Source: Aotearoamyces nothofagi (lineage: Eukaryota; Ascomycota; Leotiomycetes; Leotiales; Tympanidaceae). Taken from it: DNA of 64,000 bases. A program made the translations under genes and the position numbers. The stretch lies in NCBI GenBank assembly GCA_015345905.1, contig JADDTR010000013.1, positions 184,657-248,656 of the forward strand. The letters are read 5' to 3'. This document shows, piece by piece, positions 23,385 through 34,736 of this stretch; the first letter of the stretch is position 1, and each line of letters starts with the position of its first letter. The notes beneath the pieces are model-generated. The model was given only the letters and a program-made list of their open reading frames with translations, was not told where the DNA came from and searched no databases.

Positions 23385-24497
23385 ATGGAGCCGTCACCTG
23401 TGTCAAAGCCGCTGGCCCACGCCCAATCCTCAATACACAACTTCTTCAAGCCGCGAGCAACACCAAGCTACTCTGTCCCACCGCTCTCCCAGACGTCTAT
23501 AATCAGAGCAGGTGGGATATCGTCACCTCCTACTTTGTCAGCGCCTCCTACCCCACCAAACAGTGCACTCGCAGACCCCTCCCTTCCACCACAAGCCACC
23601 ATCTCCGCCGTCCACGAAAAGCATATCCAGCCACTGAAGCGGATAAATTCTCTCCTTCTGTGCATTAACTATCCAGATAGTTTCTACCGTAAAATCCTCG
23701 ACCCAAATACCTCTCCAAACTTCTCACGGGTTATTCTCTGGGGAGACGCCTCAGACTCGGAACCTAAAGTCATTGGCAGCATAGTTTGTCGACTAGATCA
23801 AGATGAAGCCACGAAATCATCCTCAATATATATCCAGTCCCTAGCGCTTCTCTCGCCATATCGCTCTTATGGCCTCGCAGCAGCCGCTCTCAACTCGATC
23901 ATGGACTCATTCGTCTCCCAGCCTCTCACTGACTTCCCGATCACTTCACTCTACGCCCATGTCTGGACGGATAATGAGGAGGGCTTAAAGTGGTATACAT
24001 CACGACAATTCATAAAGGAGGAACCCGCAATACAAGGCTACTATCGCAGACTGAAGCCCGATACTGCATGGATTCTACGACGACAACTTGGCCCTAGCGA
24101 TCACTTGCGTAATGCGCCGGCAGCCAAACCTAAGCCATATATAACCCAAAATGACTCACTGGTGCAAGACAGTGCAAAGTTGTCGCTTGCGCCTTCCCCG
24201 AGTTGCAGGCCTGATCCCCATCCACGTACAGCATCCTTCCAAACCATGCGTCCAGAAACCGAATGGAACGATCTGCCCGAAGATATCCTCGTCTCGCCAC
24301 GCTCCAGCACGCCTAGTGTAGCTTCAAACCCCAAAGCGACTATCTCATCGCAATCCTTGTTGCCACCACCAAGCGGCACACCAAGCGGAGCAAGCTCAAG
24401 AAGCAGCTCAAGTACACGTAATTCTACAGGAGGAAAGAAGAAGAGGCAGTATCCTGCTGCGGCATTTGCCGCTGGTGCTGGACCAGGAAGCTCGTAG
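23385..24497 (+). CDS. NAA50-like N-acetyltransferase with PCNA-binding (PIP) motif
   Basis: GNAT-fold enzyme expected to acetylate protein N-termini. Single exon, 370 residues. The GNAT domain spans about residues 80-235: INSLLLCINYPDSFYRKIL aligns with the NAA50 substrate-binding start; IYIQSLALLSPYRSYGLAAAAL holds the acetyl-CoA loop (R-x-x-G-x-A); LYAHVWTDNEEGLKWY and GYYRRLKPDTAWIL match the NAA50 C-terminal strands. Before the domain lies a ~75-residue Pro/Ser-rich tail with QSSIHNFF at residues 14-21, an exact match to the PIP-box consensus, followed by KPR. After it comes a ~130-residue Ser/Pro-rich tail ending in KKKRQYP, possibly a nuclear signal. Animal NAA50 (San) supports sister-chromatid cohesion, so a replication link is plausible but inferred. 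Confidence 0.8.
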   Translation: MEPSPVSKPLAHAQSSIHNFFKPRATPSYSVPPLSQTSIIRAGGISSPPTLSAPPTPPNSALADPSLPPQATISAVHEKHIQPLKRINSLLLCINYPDSFYRKILDPNTSPNFSRVILWGDASDSEPKVIGSIVCRLDQDEATKSSSIYIQSLALLSPYRSYGLAAAALNSIMDSFVSQPLTDFPITSLYAHVWTDNEEGLKWYTSRQFIKEEPAIQGYYRRLKPDTAWILRRQLGPSDHLRNAPAAKPKPYITQNDSLVQDSAKLSLAPSPSCRPDPHPRTASFQTMRPETEWNDLPEDILVSPRSSTPSVASNPKATISSQSLLPPPSGTPSGASSRSSSSTRNSTGGKKKRQYPAAAFAAGAGPGSS

Positions 24498-25161
24498 CAT
24501 ACATGGGCAAATTATAGATAAATTCTGCGGAATGGAAATGATGGACGGCGTATGCGGGATGCAGATTCAACGAAACGCGAAGGTGTCTAACACGGAAGTC
24601 ACGATACCAGGGATACAAAATGGAGAAACAATATAGACGGCGTAATGTATAATAGAACCATAGACGGCATAAAAAAATAATACTTTGAATCACGAGAGCC
24701 ACGAGTCCTACAATACTCAAAAACACCTGCCAGCTATCCGGTGACATGCTGTGGCCATTCTACTCCCCTAGCTCGCAATGTCAGGTAGGGTAGCTAGGAG
24801 GAGCTTTCCTTTCCGTGGGCTTGGATCAAGGATCTGAAAATGAAAGAGAGCAAAAAAGAAGAAAAAAAGAAGGGAAAAAAAAAACTATACTCCCTCGTCG
24901 ATACCTTGCACGGCTTTCCGCTCATTTCACAGAGGCACAGTAGATAGGATAGGCAAGAGAGGCAAAGGAACCGTAGATGTAATAAGTTGTTATTCCCCAA
25001 GAGATATAAATATACCCCCACCCACCCAGGCCTCTAATATTTTTGCATCAGAAAGATTTTGAAAATCAGTATCGCATTTGCAAAGCATCCAACACCGAAA
25101 TTTCATCAACGCAGAGTTATAAATATGGTGTTACACCATTCAAGTATCTTAATCCGAGCCC
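24498..25161. other. intergenic, convergent 3' flanks
   Basis: Lies between the 3' ends of the NAA50-like gene (+) and glucokinase (-). A-rich/AAG-rich tract at about 24845-24885. No gene is called; a hydrophobic minus-strand frame here is considered in the rejected list. Confidence 0.45.
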
Positions 25162-26968
25162 TTACTCGTCATCCAATGTCTCATCGTTGGCTGTCTCAGC
25201 CAGACTATCCAACCGATGTTCAATATCTTTCAAGTGGTCCGTGCTCTTCTCCTGTTGAGCTGCTACAAGAGCAATCAGGGCTGCACCAACTCCACTGCCA
25301 TCTTTCGCAATGCCGATTCTCACTCTCCTCTCGCCCTCTTCTCCAACGCCGTGTACGGCCCGGATAGAAGAGCGAATATATCCCTCGAAACCAGGGTAGA
25401 ACTCCACCAAAGAGCCATCAACACCGATATCGATGACATCTTCTTCGGAGACTTCGTTCGTGTGTGAGAATTTTTGAGCAATGTCAACGACTGCTTCCTC
25501 AATCTTGAAGTGCTTAATGTCCTCGGCGATTGAATGACTTGGGTTGGCGTCAGGTTTGTTAAGACGTCCGGTGTGCAACACAATTGCTGCAACTGCGACA
25601 CCCGAAAGTCTTGCAGCACGCTTTCCGATTGCGTGTGATATCTTCTTGATTGCCTGTGCATCCTCGATGCTCGCTGCAGAGACACCAAGGGATTTCTCAA
25701 TTTCCTGTCTCAAGGCCCTCAGACCTACAGAGGTATCGGCTTCTGCAATGGATAGGATGCTGGAATCCACAGCCCACGGTGTGTATATTGGAGAATCCTC
25801 TTCAATGGTTGTGGTGGAATGGAAATCATTGTGCGAAGAATTGTCATCACTGAAGAGCGCAGTTGATTTGTCTGCTATCATAGACAGTATGACCAGGCGT
25901 AGGATTTCTCCCAAGAACATGCCAGAAACACGCTTCTCAAACATTTGAACTCCCGGGTTGGGGGAGGATTTGTCGAGTTGCGCGTCATAAGGGGTGTTGG
26001 GTAAGACATGGAGCTCATTGTCGAAGGAGCCCCATTCGGTATTGACAACCATCTCCCCGGTTGACTTGTCATAATCACCCTCAAGAGGCTTTTTGATGTT
26101 AGCGAGCTTCTCAACGTATGCACCATTGGTTCCCGTTCCGAAGATTGCGCCAAGAAGTGTGCCTGTCTTTCCAGGCGAGGTGTATGAGCGCGACATAAGC
26201 GTCCCAACTGTGTCGTTGACAAGAGCTGCCACCCGGACTGGAAGTTTCAGGGCGTCAATTTCTCTCTGAAGAAGAACACAAACATCCTGACCAATTGCAT
26301 CTGGGATGTCAAAGCCCTTGGTCCAGCGGATTAGAGTGCCACTGTTGATGCCAACCTGGTGGACCGGGAAACTGAAGGTAAAGCCTAACCGGAAGATATG
26401 CTCGTCTCTGTAGCCTTCAGGTGTGCTGACTGTGTGACGCCTTCGAACGCTGGCGACAAAACGATCTTCGTGGTGCGTCCGTAAGAAGGTTTCAATGTGC
26501 TTCGCAAGGAAAGCGAACAGCTCCTGGGCAGTCTTTGCCTGCATTAGCGCCTTTGGAATGGCGATTTTCGTCTGTGTAAGGCTGAATGTGGTGTCTCCGT
26601 GTAGTTGAATTGAGCAGACTCGGAAGTTGGTTCCGCCGAGATCAACTGCAAGATAGAGTCCCTAGAGTCCATTGTTAGTTGCCACTCGTCCAGTCTTCAA
26701 TGAATATGTATCACCTTTTCTGTGCCGTTGGGAACTGCTGTTACGTAGGTTGGGATCTGCCTCAGGGTGGCGCCATTTTTCTGTAGGCCCTCATCTGTTG
26801 TAGACTGTCAGCCTGGTGCTCTCCCGCGCAGAGTTCACTCCCGGCCGCTCGGGGGATTCTGGCATGCATACCCATCTGGTGGATGAAGTGCTTGACACCT
26901 CTCTGCACATCGTCGTCGGTGTACTCGAACTCTGCGGCAACCCGCTTGGCTGCCTCTCGCAGAGACAT
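25162..26968 (-). CDS. glk1: glucokinase (hexokinase family)
   Basis: Phosphorylates glucose to glucose-6-phosphate with ATP, the entry step of glycolysis, in the cytosol. Exons 26968-26872, 26794-26715 and 26661-25162 give 558 residues; junctions rebuild HQMDEGLQKNGA and GTEKGLYLAVDLGGTNFR. Hallmarks: phosphate-1 loop DLGGTNFRV, sugar-binding LGFTFSFPVHQVGIN...RWTKGF, catalytic Asp in VNDTVGTL, GAIFGTGTNGAYVE, and the adenosine segment IGIAKDGSGVGAAL. Motif details resemble fungal glucokinase rather than hexokinase (for example FEYTDDD near the start and SYTSPGKTG). It is longer than usual (about 490-530) because of polar insertions around SDDNSSHNDFHS and NKPDANPSHSIAED, both probable surface loops. 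Followed upstream by a 2.3-kb gene-free region. Confidence 0.93.
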
Positions 26969-27980
26969 CTTGTGCGGTCTCGAGGTTGGAAGGGCGGTTA
27001 GGAAAGGATGGGGTTTTTCGCAAACTGGATCGTGGATAGGGATCGCGGAATTTGAGGAGGAAGTAGGGGAATATGGCTGGGGCGACTTGGTTAAGTAGTT
27101 GGGGCCGTCGGCGAGAAGAATTTGGATTGTCTGTGGCCTCGAGTCAGCTCATGGCGTCAGGCGGTTCCGTCCGTGGCGCGCTAAGACTCACAAGACCAAG
27201 GGCCAAGAAGGCGAATGAGATGATTTGGAGTAGGCTGAGGGGATTTGAGGTCGACAATCTATGTGTGCGTAGCAGGCTGGCCTCGCGAGCGCCGTTAACC
27301 TGCTTAAGGATGGGAGGAGGCTTCTGGGAGGGCAAGTGGGCCCTGTCGCTGGTTGTGGACGTCGTGGTGATGGCGGAGGGGGGGGGTGAGGCCACAGTTG
27401 GCGGGGTCCAGTGCGCATGGAACGGCCGGAGGAAAGAGGGGCAGCGCTGGCGATTGGCCGGCGGCTGGCTCTGCGCAGAGTGCGACCGAGAGCGACCCTG
27501 AAGGATCTGGCGGCTGCCCAGAGTGCGACCGAGAGGGCGAGAGGGAGCGACGGGGCCTGGGAGATCTGGTGACTGGTATCTCGTCATGGCCGGCAGAGGA
27601 CAGGTAGGTACATTAGACAACTCCAGCGCTGCACCACGCGTAAATGTCGGCGCAACTCAGCTGGCACGGAGCGCAGGGCAGGCCTGGCGCAGAGACGCGG
27701 TGCGGCGGGTGCGGTGGGTGCGGTGAGTGCGGTGCCCAGTGAGCTGTTGCGGCACTTCCAGGGCCCCCGTCCGCTGTTGCAGCGTAGGGCACGGTAGGGC
27801 AAGGGACGGCGGGTGCTGGCGGGTTTCCAGGGAGTCTTGGGTACCGGCGGTGGCAGTGGCAGTGGCCGTGGCCGTGGCCGTGGCAGCGAGTCCCTGCGGC
27901 GCTGCAGTGCTGTACCGTGCCTAGGGTAGGTACCCAGGTGCCGTGCCGGGCAGGGTCCGCGGAACAGCGCACGGCACTGC

Positions 27981-28080
27981 TCACTGGCACTGGCACTGGC
28001 ACTGGCTCTGGCGCTGGTTCTCTGGCACTGACACTGGCACTGCTGCTCTGGCTCTGGCACTGCTGCTCTCTGGCCCTGCT
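27981..28080. repeat. CTGGCA hexanucleotide minisatellite
   Basis: Imperfect CTGGCA/CTGGCT/CTGCTG units over about 100 bases, next to a GTGGCC/GTGGCA array at about 27848-27890 and a TGCCCGCCG triplicate at about 28112-28142. Confidence 0.8.
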
Positions 28081-28581
28081 GGACTGCTAAGCTACGCTGC
28101 ACCGCGAGCCCATGCCCGCCGTGCCCGCCGTGCCCGCCGCGACCACGGGGGAGAACCGATTCTCCAAGCCCGGAGGCCCGGGCAGACGCAGAGACGCAGC
28201 CGTGGGCAGCCCACGTCGTGCGTCGTGCGTCGTCGTCTCGCCGGGCCTCCAACCCCAAAAGTCCCTAGCCAGCACCGCATGCTCTGCCCATGGGAAAAGA
28301 AGCGCCCCTCCGTCCGCAACTTGGAGAAGCTCGGCCAAATATCCATTGGTTGCAAGCGGATAAGGAGGCCCGGCCGGATGCGCTATGGTGCCGCTGGAGG
28401 GCTAAAATTTACGCAGGCACGTGTTCCGCAGAAGCCTTTCTCCCCAGAATAAGGCCGAGAGTCAAGAGACGCATGCCAGAGCGAGCCTTGCACCATCCGC
28501 AGTCGACCCAGCCGCGGAGGAGCCGTGGGTGAGGCAATGGGGACGTCGACTGTTCCACCAAGACGCTGTGGAGGCATTTGT

Positions 28582-28613
28582 ACCTGCCCGCGAACCTGCC
28601 CGCGAACCTGCCC
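28582..28613. repeat. CCTGCCCGCGAA 12-mer repeat
   Basis: Two full tandem copies plus a partial third. Multiple-of-three unit length keeps local frames open. Confidence 0.8.
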
Positions 28614-29000
28614 ACCGTCGCCTGCCATGTCCAGTGACAAGATGTGAGGCCCGACCCACTTCTTGCGGGCAAGGGCTGTAATTTAAGCCCATGCAACTCT
28701 GTACTGTATGTAGCAATTGACGGCCTGCAAGGCTGAGAAGGCTGAGAAGGCAAGGATGGATGCCGCGTGTGCGGCGATTGGTCCGCGGAGAGTTGCTGTA
28801 TCGGAAGGCTGTCGCAACATACGCATACTGCCACCAGGAGCTCAGTCGTGTGCGAGCATGCAAATCAGTGAATACAGGCACGCGGAATATGATGGTCATT
28901 AGTGAGGCCTGCCATTGGGTGGAGTTGCGAAAGGGAGTCGGGCATCTTGCGGCCTTCTCAGCCGTAGAACAATCCTTCGTATGCATCACATGCATGCCAA

Positions 29001-29028
29001 TCATGTCAATCATGTCAATCATGTCAAT
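29001..29028. repeat. TCATGTCAA 9-mer repeat
   Basis: Three tandem copies of TCATGTCAA, the last followed by TATTCA. Confidence 0.8.
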
Positions 29029-29132
29029 ATTCATATGGTCAACATGGGCTTCGTTGGGTATATGCCTAAGCTACCTGTAATAACGCCGCAAGCTCGCTCG
29101 CTCGCTCAGACAACGCCTTACTCACTATCATA

Positions 29133-29220
29133 CAGAAGACGCCTCATTCCCATGCAGAAGACGCTCATTTCTATGCTTCCAGAAGACATCTCACTCCCAT
29201 GCAAAACACCTCATGCCCAG
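29133..29220. repeat. imperfect ~22-24-bp tandem repeat
   Basis: Units of the form CAGAAGACGCCTCATTCCCA begin at 29133, 29155 and 29180, with a more diverged fourth at about 29202. They lie just downstream of the stop codon of the minus-strand Spp1 gene, possibly within its 3' UTR. Confidence 0.7.
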
Positions 29221-29274
29221 TCAGAAACCCCCATTGTTAATCAGAAGTATCCGCTAGCACTAAGAAGACGCGAC

Positions 29275-31420
29275 TTAGGAGAAGAGGGTGACTTTGGCCT
29301 GGCGAGCAGGGTCGTCCTTCGTAGCCTCCTTTCTCTCACAACGGACCCACATATCATGCTCCTCCTTCTCAAGCTTCTTCTGCTCCCGAACGAGGAGATC
29401 GTACTCGAAGCGAGCATCATCGATCTGGTTTTTGTACCAGCCTTTGTGACGGATGCATGTCTTACTGACACATACGCCCTTTTGCTTGTTATCGAAACCA
29501 GGTCGGTTCTCAAGGAACTTTGGATTGCTGGTTGGGACTGCCTTGCGGTGCTTGAAGGTTTCAATGCCTTCCTCGGTGGCACAGTAGTTGACAAACTGGA
29601 TCTCGTTGACGGCCAAACGTGAATCCCAGCCGCAGGCGCCCTTTGCACTACCGGCGTTGCCATAGAACTCGGCGGCAACAGAGTCGGAATGGATTTTGAT
29701 CATCACAACGAACTGTTGGAGGCGCTTGAAGTTTCCCAGGCTCACTGCGATCTCGTTCAATCGCTTGTTGATTGCCTTCAGTCTCTCTTTATTCTCATCG
29801 TTGAAGATGTAATCCCATTCATCTCCTCTCGTGACAACATCCGCATTGTCTTCGGCCGCAATTGTCTGGTCGCTAGCCTTTTCTTTGCCAGCCTGATCAT
29901 TGTCAGCCTGGTCTTTGCTGCCAGCCTGGTCCTTGCCAGCTAGAGCGTTGTCCAAGTCATTGAGAAGCTTGCGTCGAGCCATCTTGGCTGACTCAATATC
30001 AACGCCAATGGAAGGCGGCTTTCCAAGAGCGTGGAACCCGGCGGCAGTCTTTGTCTGCATAAGCAATGCCTTTAGCTCGCCTTGGTTCAATGCACCACCT
30101 CTAGAAGGTTCGTCGTCGGTACGAGCCCTAGCGACCATACGGTCGGCCCATTCCATTCGGTGCTCCGGGCCGCACCACTTGATCAATGGGTCGAGCTGGA
30201 TGGGCTTGTTGCAACCCTCTAGCCTACAAAGACGAATGTAGCTGGTGCGTCTCTTGTCTGTGGTGCACTTAGGACAGATCCACTTATCCACACCCTTGCC
30301 AGCCTCCTCCGTAAGGTTAATGCAACGACCATGGTACCAGTTATTGCAATTGTCGCAAGCGATCATATAACTATGATCGTCAGGGCCACCACACATGCAG
30401 TATGAGCCACCATCATCTGTATCGGCAGCAGATTCGTCATCATCAGCGTCAGCGGGGGTAGGCGTAGTACTCGAGCTCGTCTGTGTGCCAGACACCTGCT
30501 TTGAAGAAGCTAAAGAGAGTTAGTAACATGAAGATGGAAAGTGAGATTTTGAATAATGTGAAGTGCAATGTAACGTACCTCCAGTCTTAGACTTGCGGGA
30601 CTTCTTCTTCGTGGGTTTCTTAACAGCTGCAGCTGTGCCCTTCTTGGCTGTTGCTGATGGAGCAGTCTTCTTGTTGCTGGAAGATGGTCCTTGGGTGGCT
30701 TGCTCAGAGGAAGCGGGAGACGACAGCTTAGCACCCCGAGACTCTCCTTTAACCTTCTCTGCGATCCCCATAAGTGGTTGCGATAGCCTACCTGGAGTAG
30801 CTTCGCGCGATGTTGATGCTTCCATCTTGATGGTCCTATCGGCGATCGAGGTGGAGGGTGAGGTGGGGGAGGTGATATTGTCGGAATCTTGGTTGGGATT
30901 GAGAAAAGAGTCTGCGGGAACGGCGACTTGAGTGTCAGTGGCCTTTGTGGAGTCCTTGCCTTGCTCCTTTCCTGCTTGGATCTCTTCAGCTAAGATCCTG
31001 GTTTGGTAATTGCTGCGGCTCTGTGAAGACTTTGTAGAATCTCTACCGTTCGCGTTGTAAATTCTTGAATCAGCTGCGCTGAAAGATTTGTTCCAGTCCA
31101 GTGGTGAGACACCGTCTGGGTGAGGAAAAGCTTGTGGGTACTTGTACTTGTCCTTGCTGACAAGCTGCTCAGCCAAAGAGTTGTAAGTGAAGCCTTGGGT
31201 AGAAACGAATGTGAAGTCGGAGACAGAGGTTGGGACGCCGAGTTTTTTAGGCTTTGTGGCAGAATCATTAGCGGTGTAGATATCAGCCGAGGTACTGCCA
31301 TCGGCGCTAAAGATGATAGACTTATTAGAACATAGAAGTACAAAGGGGGTGGAGGGGCTTGAGCTCTTACACTTCTTTGTTGCCGGGGTCCACCTCACCC
31401 TTGGGCGATTGCGAGTCCAT
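29275..31420 (-). CDS. spp1: COMPASS (Set1 complex) subunit Spp1/CFP1-like, PHD finger
   Basis: Histone-reading subunit of the Set1 H3K4 methyltransferase complex. Exons 31420-31371, 31306-30579 and 30509-29275 give 670 residues; the first junction completes GAA GTC, the second rebuilds KTGASSKQ. The N-terminal ~270 residues are Ser/Lys-rich and mostly disordered, ending in a basic KKKSRKSK run. A PHD finger follows (YCMCGG, CDNCNNWYHGRC, WICPKC; all eight zinc ligands of the C4HC3 pattern present). Next is the Spp1/CFP1-specific region with CRLEGCNKPI and KWCGPEH, then a coiled-coil segment (NKERLKAINKRLNEI) and the CFP1 C-terminal zinc-like GVCVSKTCIRHKGW motif. The order is as expected for the family. 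Length is greater than yeast Spp1 (353), mainly from the disordered start. Confidence 0.88.
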
Positions 31421-31992
31421 CTCGAAATGGTTTCCTTTGCTATGATACAATGGATTGTTACTATCAAAGTTCGATATGCCCCAGTTATATCCTCAAGATC
31501 TGGTTGGGGCTAGCAACGCGTCACAGTATCATCGAACTTGCAGGAAGGGAGCTCGATCAAGGTGAAGCTCTAGAATAATATACTGCAAGGCTAGACGCTA
31601 TTATTTATAGCGTATCAACAGCGTTGTAAATAGCGCCGGCTTTATATTAATCCGATGGAGGGGTAAGCTGGACACGTGATGGGGAAGCTGGACAGCAGCA
31701 GGGCTAAACAGCGTCTCGATCATAACAGCGGAACAGCAGTAGAGTATATTTAAATTTGATATTACATGCATTTATTTCCAGAAGATAAATAAACTCTAGG
31801 TCTATATATATTCATCTAAGACTTCTTTATGCTGTCGTTCTTTATTAATATTTATAGATGGTACCTTGGGAAATGTCTCAGATAAGATAATCGGAAAGCT
31901 GTCATAAAGTATCTTATCGATCCGAAACGTCATGCCTGAGGCATCAGGATTGCTGCGATTTTATACGAACAAATACAAAAGCTATAACTCAA
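31421..31992. other. intergenic between two co-oriented minus-strand genes
   Basis: Contains the Spp1 promoter and the choline kinase 3' end. AT-rich around 31730-31860. No other feature seen. Confidence 0.45.
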
Positions 31993-34736
31993 TCAATAAG
32001 CTACAATCTTACGGAATTTCCTCAGCGTTTCTGGTAACTCCTCCTCCTTGACCAGCCCAATTTCTATACAATCACCCCAGAAGAACATTGCTCTCTCTTG
32101 TGCATAGCCTAAATAGTCAAACTCTTCCTCCTCTCCATTGCAAACCTCTTCGGTTCTTGCTACTGATACATCTTCGCCAGAAAGAACTGCTTGGGCAATG
32201 TGTCCCTCGGGGCGCTTGTCGAGCCCTTTTCTGCCCTGCTTGTCGAGTATCTCACTAGATAGTACATCTGGAGATCGAGTTGATTTTTCACTGGTCTCAG
32301 ATATATTCGGAGATGCAGCTTCATCCTTATCCAACCCAGGAACTTTGGCCTGGACTATGCCCCATGCAACCCACTGTGCCGAGTTTGCAATTCGCCAAAT
32401 GCGAGTCTCGAGCACCAAAGCCTCAACTTTCTTTTCTACATCCTGTACCCTCTGCTCTTCTTCCTCCTTGTAGTCATTGCCATCGCCAACTCCCCCAGGT
32501 GTTCTCGAATCTAACATGAAGCTTGAGATGCTGCCTGGAGTATATACTGCCCCAAAATTTGGAGTAGCAGACGCTTTGGGGTTGAACTGTGGGCGGTGGT
32601 TGACATACGATCGAATAAACCTGCGCTGCTCTTCGGGGGTAGGATATGCAGCAGTGTTGCAGACGTGTGGAGCAACAGGGTCGTGGTAGTTGTAACACCA
32701 TTCGGAGAAATGATTTGCAAATTCTAGACCGCGCGTATTTGCAGATGCATACTCGAAGTCAATGACAACGAGTTGTTTGTGTGAGTTCGCCGGAAGAAGA
32801 AGTGGAGATTCTCCAGAAGGATTCAAGCGAAGGATATTCCCGTATTGCGTCTATCAATGATTAGCCTTAAAACTTCCAATTGAAGCCTATGGGTCATGTA
32901 GCAGCGTCATGTATACTGTACTCACATCGTTGTGCGCAAATATCAGTTGGTCCCTTATGGCATTTACGCCGCCATAATGCTCGTGTAGGAATGCCCTATA
33001 CTTCTCGATCATGCCTCTGAACACTGGCCACTCAACACCGCAGACTAAACCGCGTTCCTTCCAAGCCTCTGACTTGGTCCTCGCGATTCCAGGTTTTCCA
33101 GAAAGAATCTGATCATCAAGAAATTTGACCACGTATTCGCATCTATCAACCCACTTATCCCAATTTCTCCATACAAATGGGCCGTCATCGCGCTCTTTCT
33201 CTAGAAGATCTATGCCATCATGTAGCTCACGCATACGCTTAGCGATCTGTTTGGAAATTTCGGGATTATGCAGATCTCGGGATGTTAGAGTGGTCGAAGC
33301 AAAGTACTCCTCGAACCGTCCGTTTTTAAAGGTGCCCAGGAGACGAGGTCCGATCCTCTTGCGTGCTAGACGGCGTAGGATGCTGAGCTCATTTTCGCGG
33401 TCGATGAGATGCTCTACTTGCGGGCCGTATATGCGAAGCAGTATTCTAGGAGGACGTTTTGAAGGAATAGTCCCCGTCCCTTTGGCAGACGGCCGAGGAG
33501 GCATGTTCTTTGGCGGGGACACGACATAAACTGCATTTGTCAAAGCACCACTCAGCCTTTCTACCTCAATATCGTCAGGGTTCTCCAGAGGTACCCTTCT
33601 CCATCCCTTTAACCGCAGCGTATGAGCTAGACGAAGAATCTCTGACTTGAATGTAGTCCATGCCCGTTTCTCTTTTTCGGCACGCTTGCCAGATGCTACG
33701 AGATTGATGTCCGAAGCCGCTCCGCCCGCGCTATAACTCAGTGTCTTCGAGTTGTCTAACATAACATCGCAGCTTGGTACTATTACATCGCCATCGTAGT
33801 ATTCTGTATCTGAAGAGGCTGTCTTCATAAGGTTTCTTGTAGATGACTTTCGGGGTGGAGGATGGGATGGCCGCCGGGGGGTTAGATTAGGACTGAGAGA
33901 CAGCAGCTGGTCGTTGCCGAACGCAGTCATATTGTCTTCGATAATTCTCTGAAGTTTTTCTAATGACATCAAGCTGGAGTCAGAACTACTTGAGTCTCCT
34001 CGAGGTCTGGTAGTAACTCCGTCTAAGTTGTCCTCATTCGGTGTCGCATGTCTTTTTGATTTACGTGCTGCTCTCTTCGCCTTCTCTGCTTGTAACCACT
34101 CAGCCACTTGAGTCAAAAGTTTATCATGGCTGCTAGGGTGGCTACGGTTGCGTCGGTGAGACTTGTGTCCTGTTCCTTCTCCATGATGCTGTGATACAGA
34201 GAGCGCAGCTTCTGGTAATTCGTCAAGACTACTCTGACTTATCAGAGAAAGACGAGAGGAACTATTCGAAGATAATGGTGGACGCCCCGACAGGCGCTTA
34301 GCAAGTCCAGCATTAAATTGCTTCTTAGGTTGCGCATCGAGTGGCTGGATAATAGGGGATATGGTCTCGGGCTCATCTACAAAATCCACTGCAACACTAT
34401 GTCAGCATTGTATAAAAAGTCCCTCGCTACTCATTTCAGAAAATAAATAAAATCCCCCAATACGCCATCGTATAAATACGTATAAATGCTCTGCCAATAA
34501 TGGCCTAATCGAACTCCCATACATATAAGAGTCTAGGGGTAGGCGGTTGTGGCACTTGATTTATAATATGCCCCAGACAAGAAGTTGTGAAATGTCAAGG
34601 AATATATGCTACCTTTAGCTGGAACACTTCTCGGACTCAGGGGCTCTTCATTTGGCCTTAAAGCCATAACCATCGCCGGTCTCAGCGGTGACGCATCTCC
34701 AGTGCCAGTTCCAACATCCCGTTCTACGCCCACCAT
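31993..34736 (-). CDS. choline/ethanolamine kinase
   Basis: Phosphorylates choline (and often ethanolamine), the first step of the CDP-choline route to phosphatidylcholine; cytosolic. Exons 34736-34613, 34388-32926 and 32850-31993 give 814 residues with all junctions in frame (PAKVDFVDEPE and AHNDTQYGN). The kinase domain starts about residue 270: GALTNAVYVV nucleotide loop, RIYGPQVEHLIDRENEL, catalytic Brenner motif HNDTQYGN with Asp529, and the choline kinase motif VVIDFEYA with metal-binding Asp560. NHFSEWCYNY follows as expected. The ~270-residue Ser/Arg-rich N-terminus is disordered and typical of filamentous ascomycete enzymes; an acidic loop sits near the end. Start: the first ATG in the short first exon; an in-frame GTG upstream is not used. 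Confidence 0.9.

Larger units (their letters stand above)
26969..29274. other. GC-rich, repeat-bearing gene-free region
   Basis: Upstream DNA of glucokinase plus 3' flank of the Spp1 gene. From about 27.3 to 28.6 kb the sequence is very GC-rich and open in several frames on both strands, which comes from composition and short repeats, not genes. No domain is recognisable in any frame. Minisatellites inside are listed separately. Confidence 0.5.

Noticed and set aside
24424-24747. 107-codon minus-strand frame with hydrophobic stretches
   Set aside because: It overlaps the end of the NAA50-like gene and its 3' flank, and has no family resemblance. Hydrophobicity comes from T-rich DNA.
27144-28258. 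Several 120-220-codon frames in GC-rich DNA
   Set aside because: Pro/Ala/Arg-rich on both strands at once, explained by GC content and repeats; no recognisable domain.
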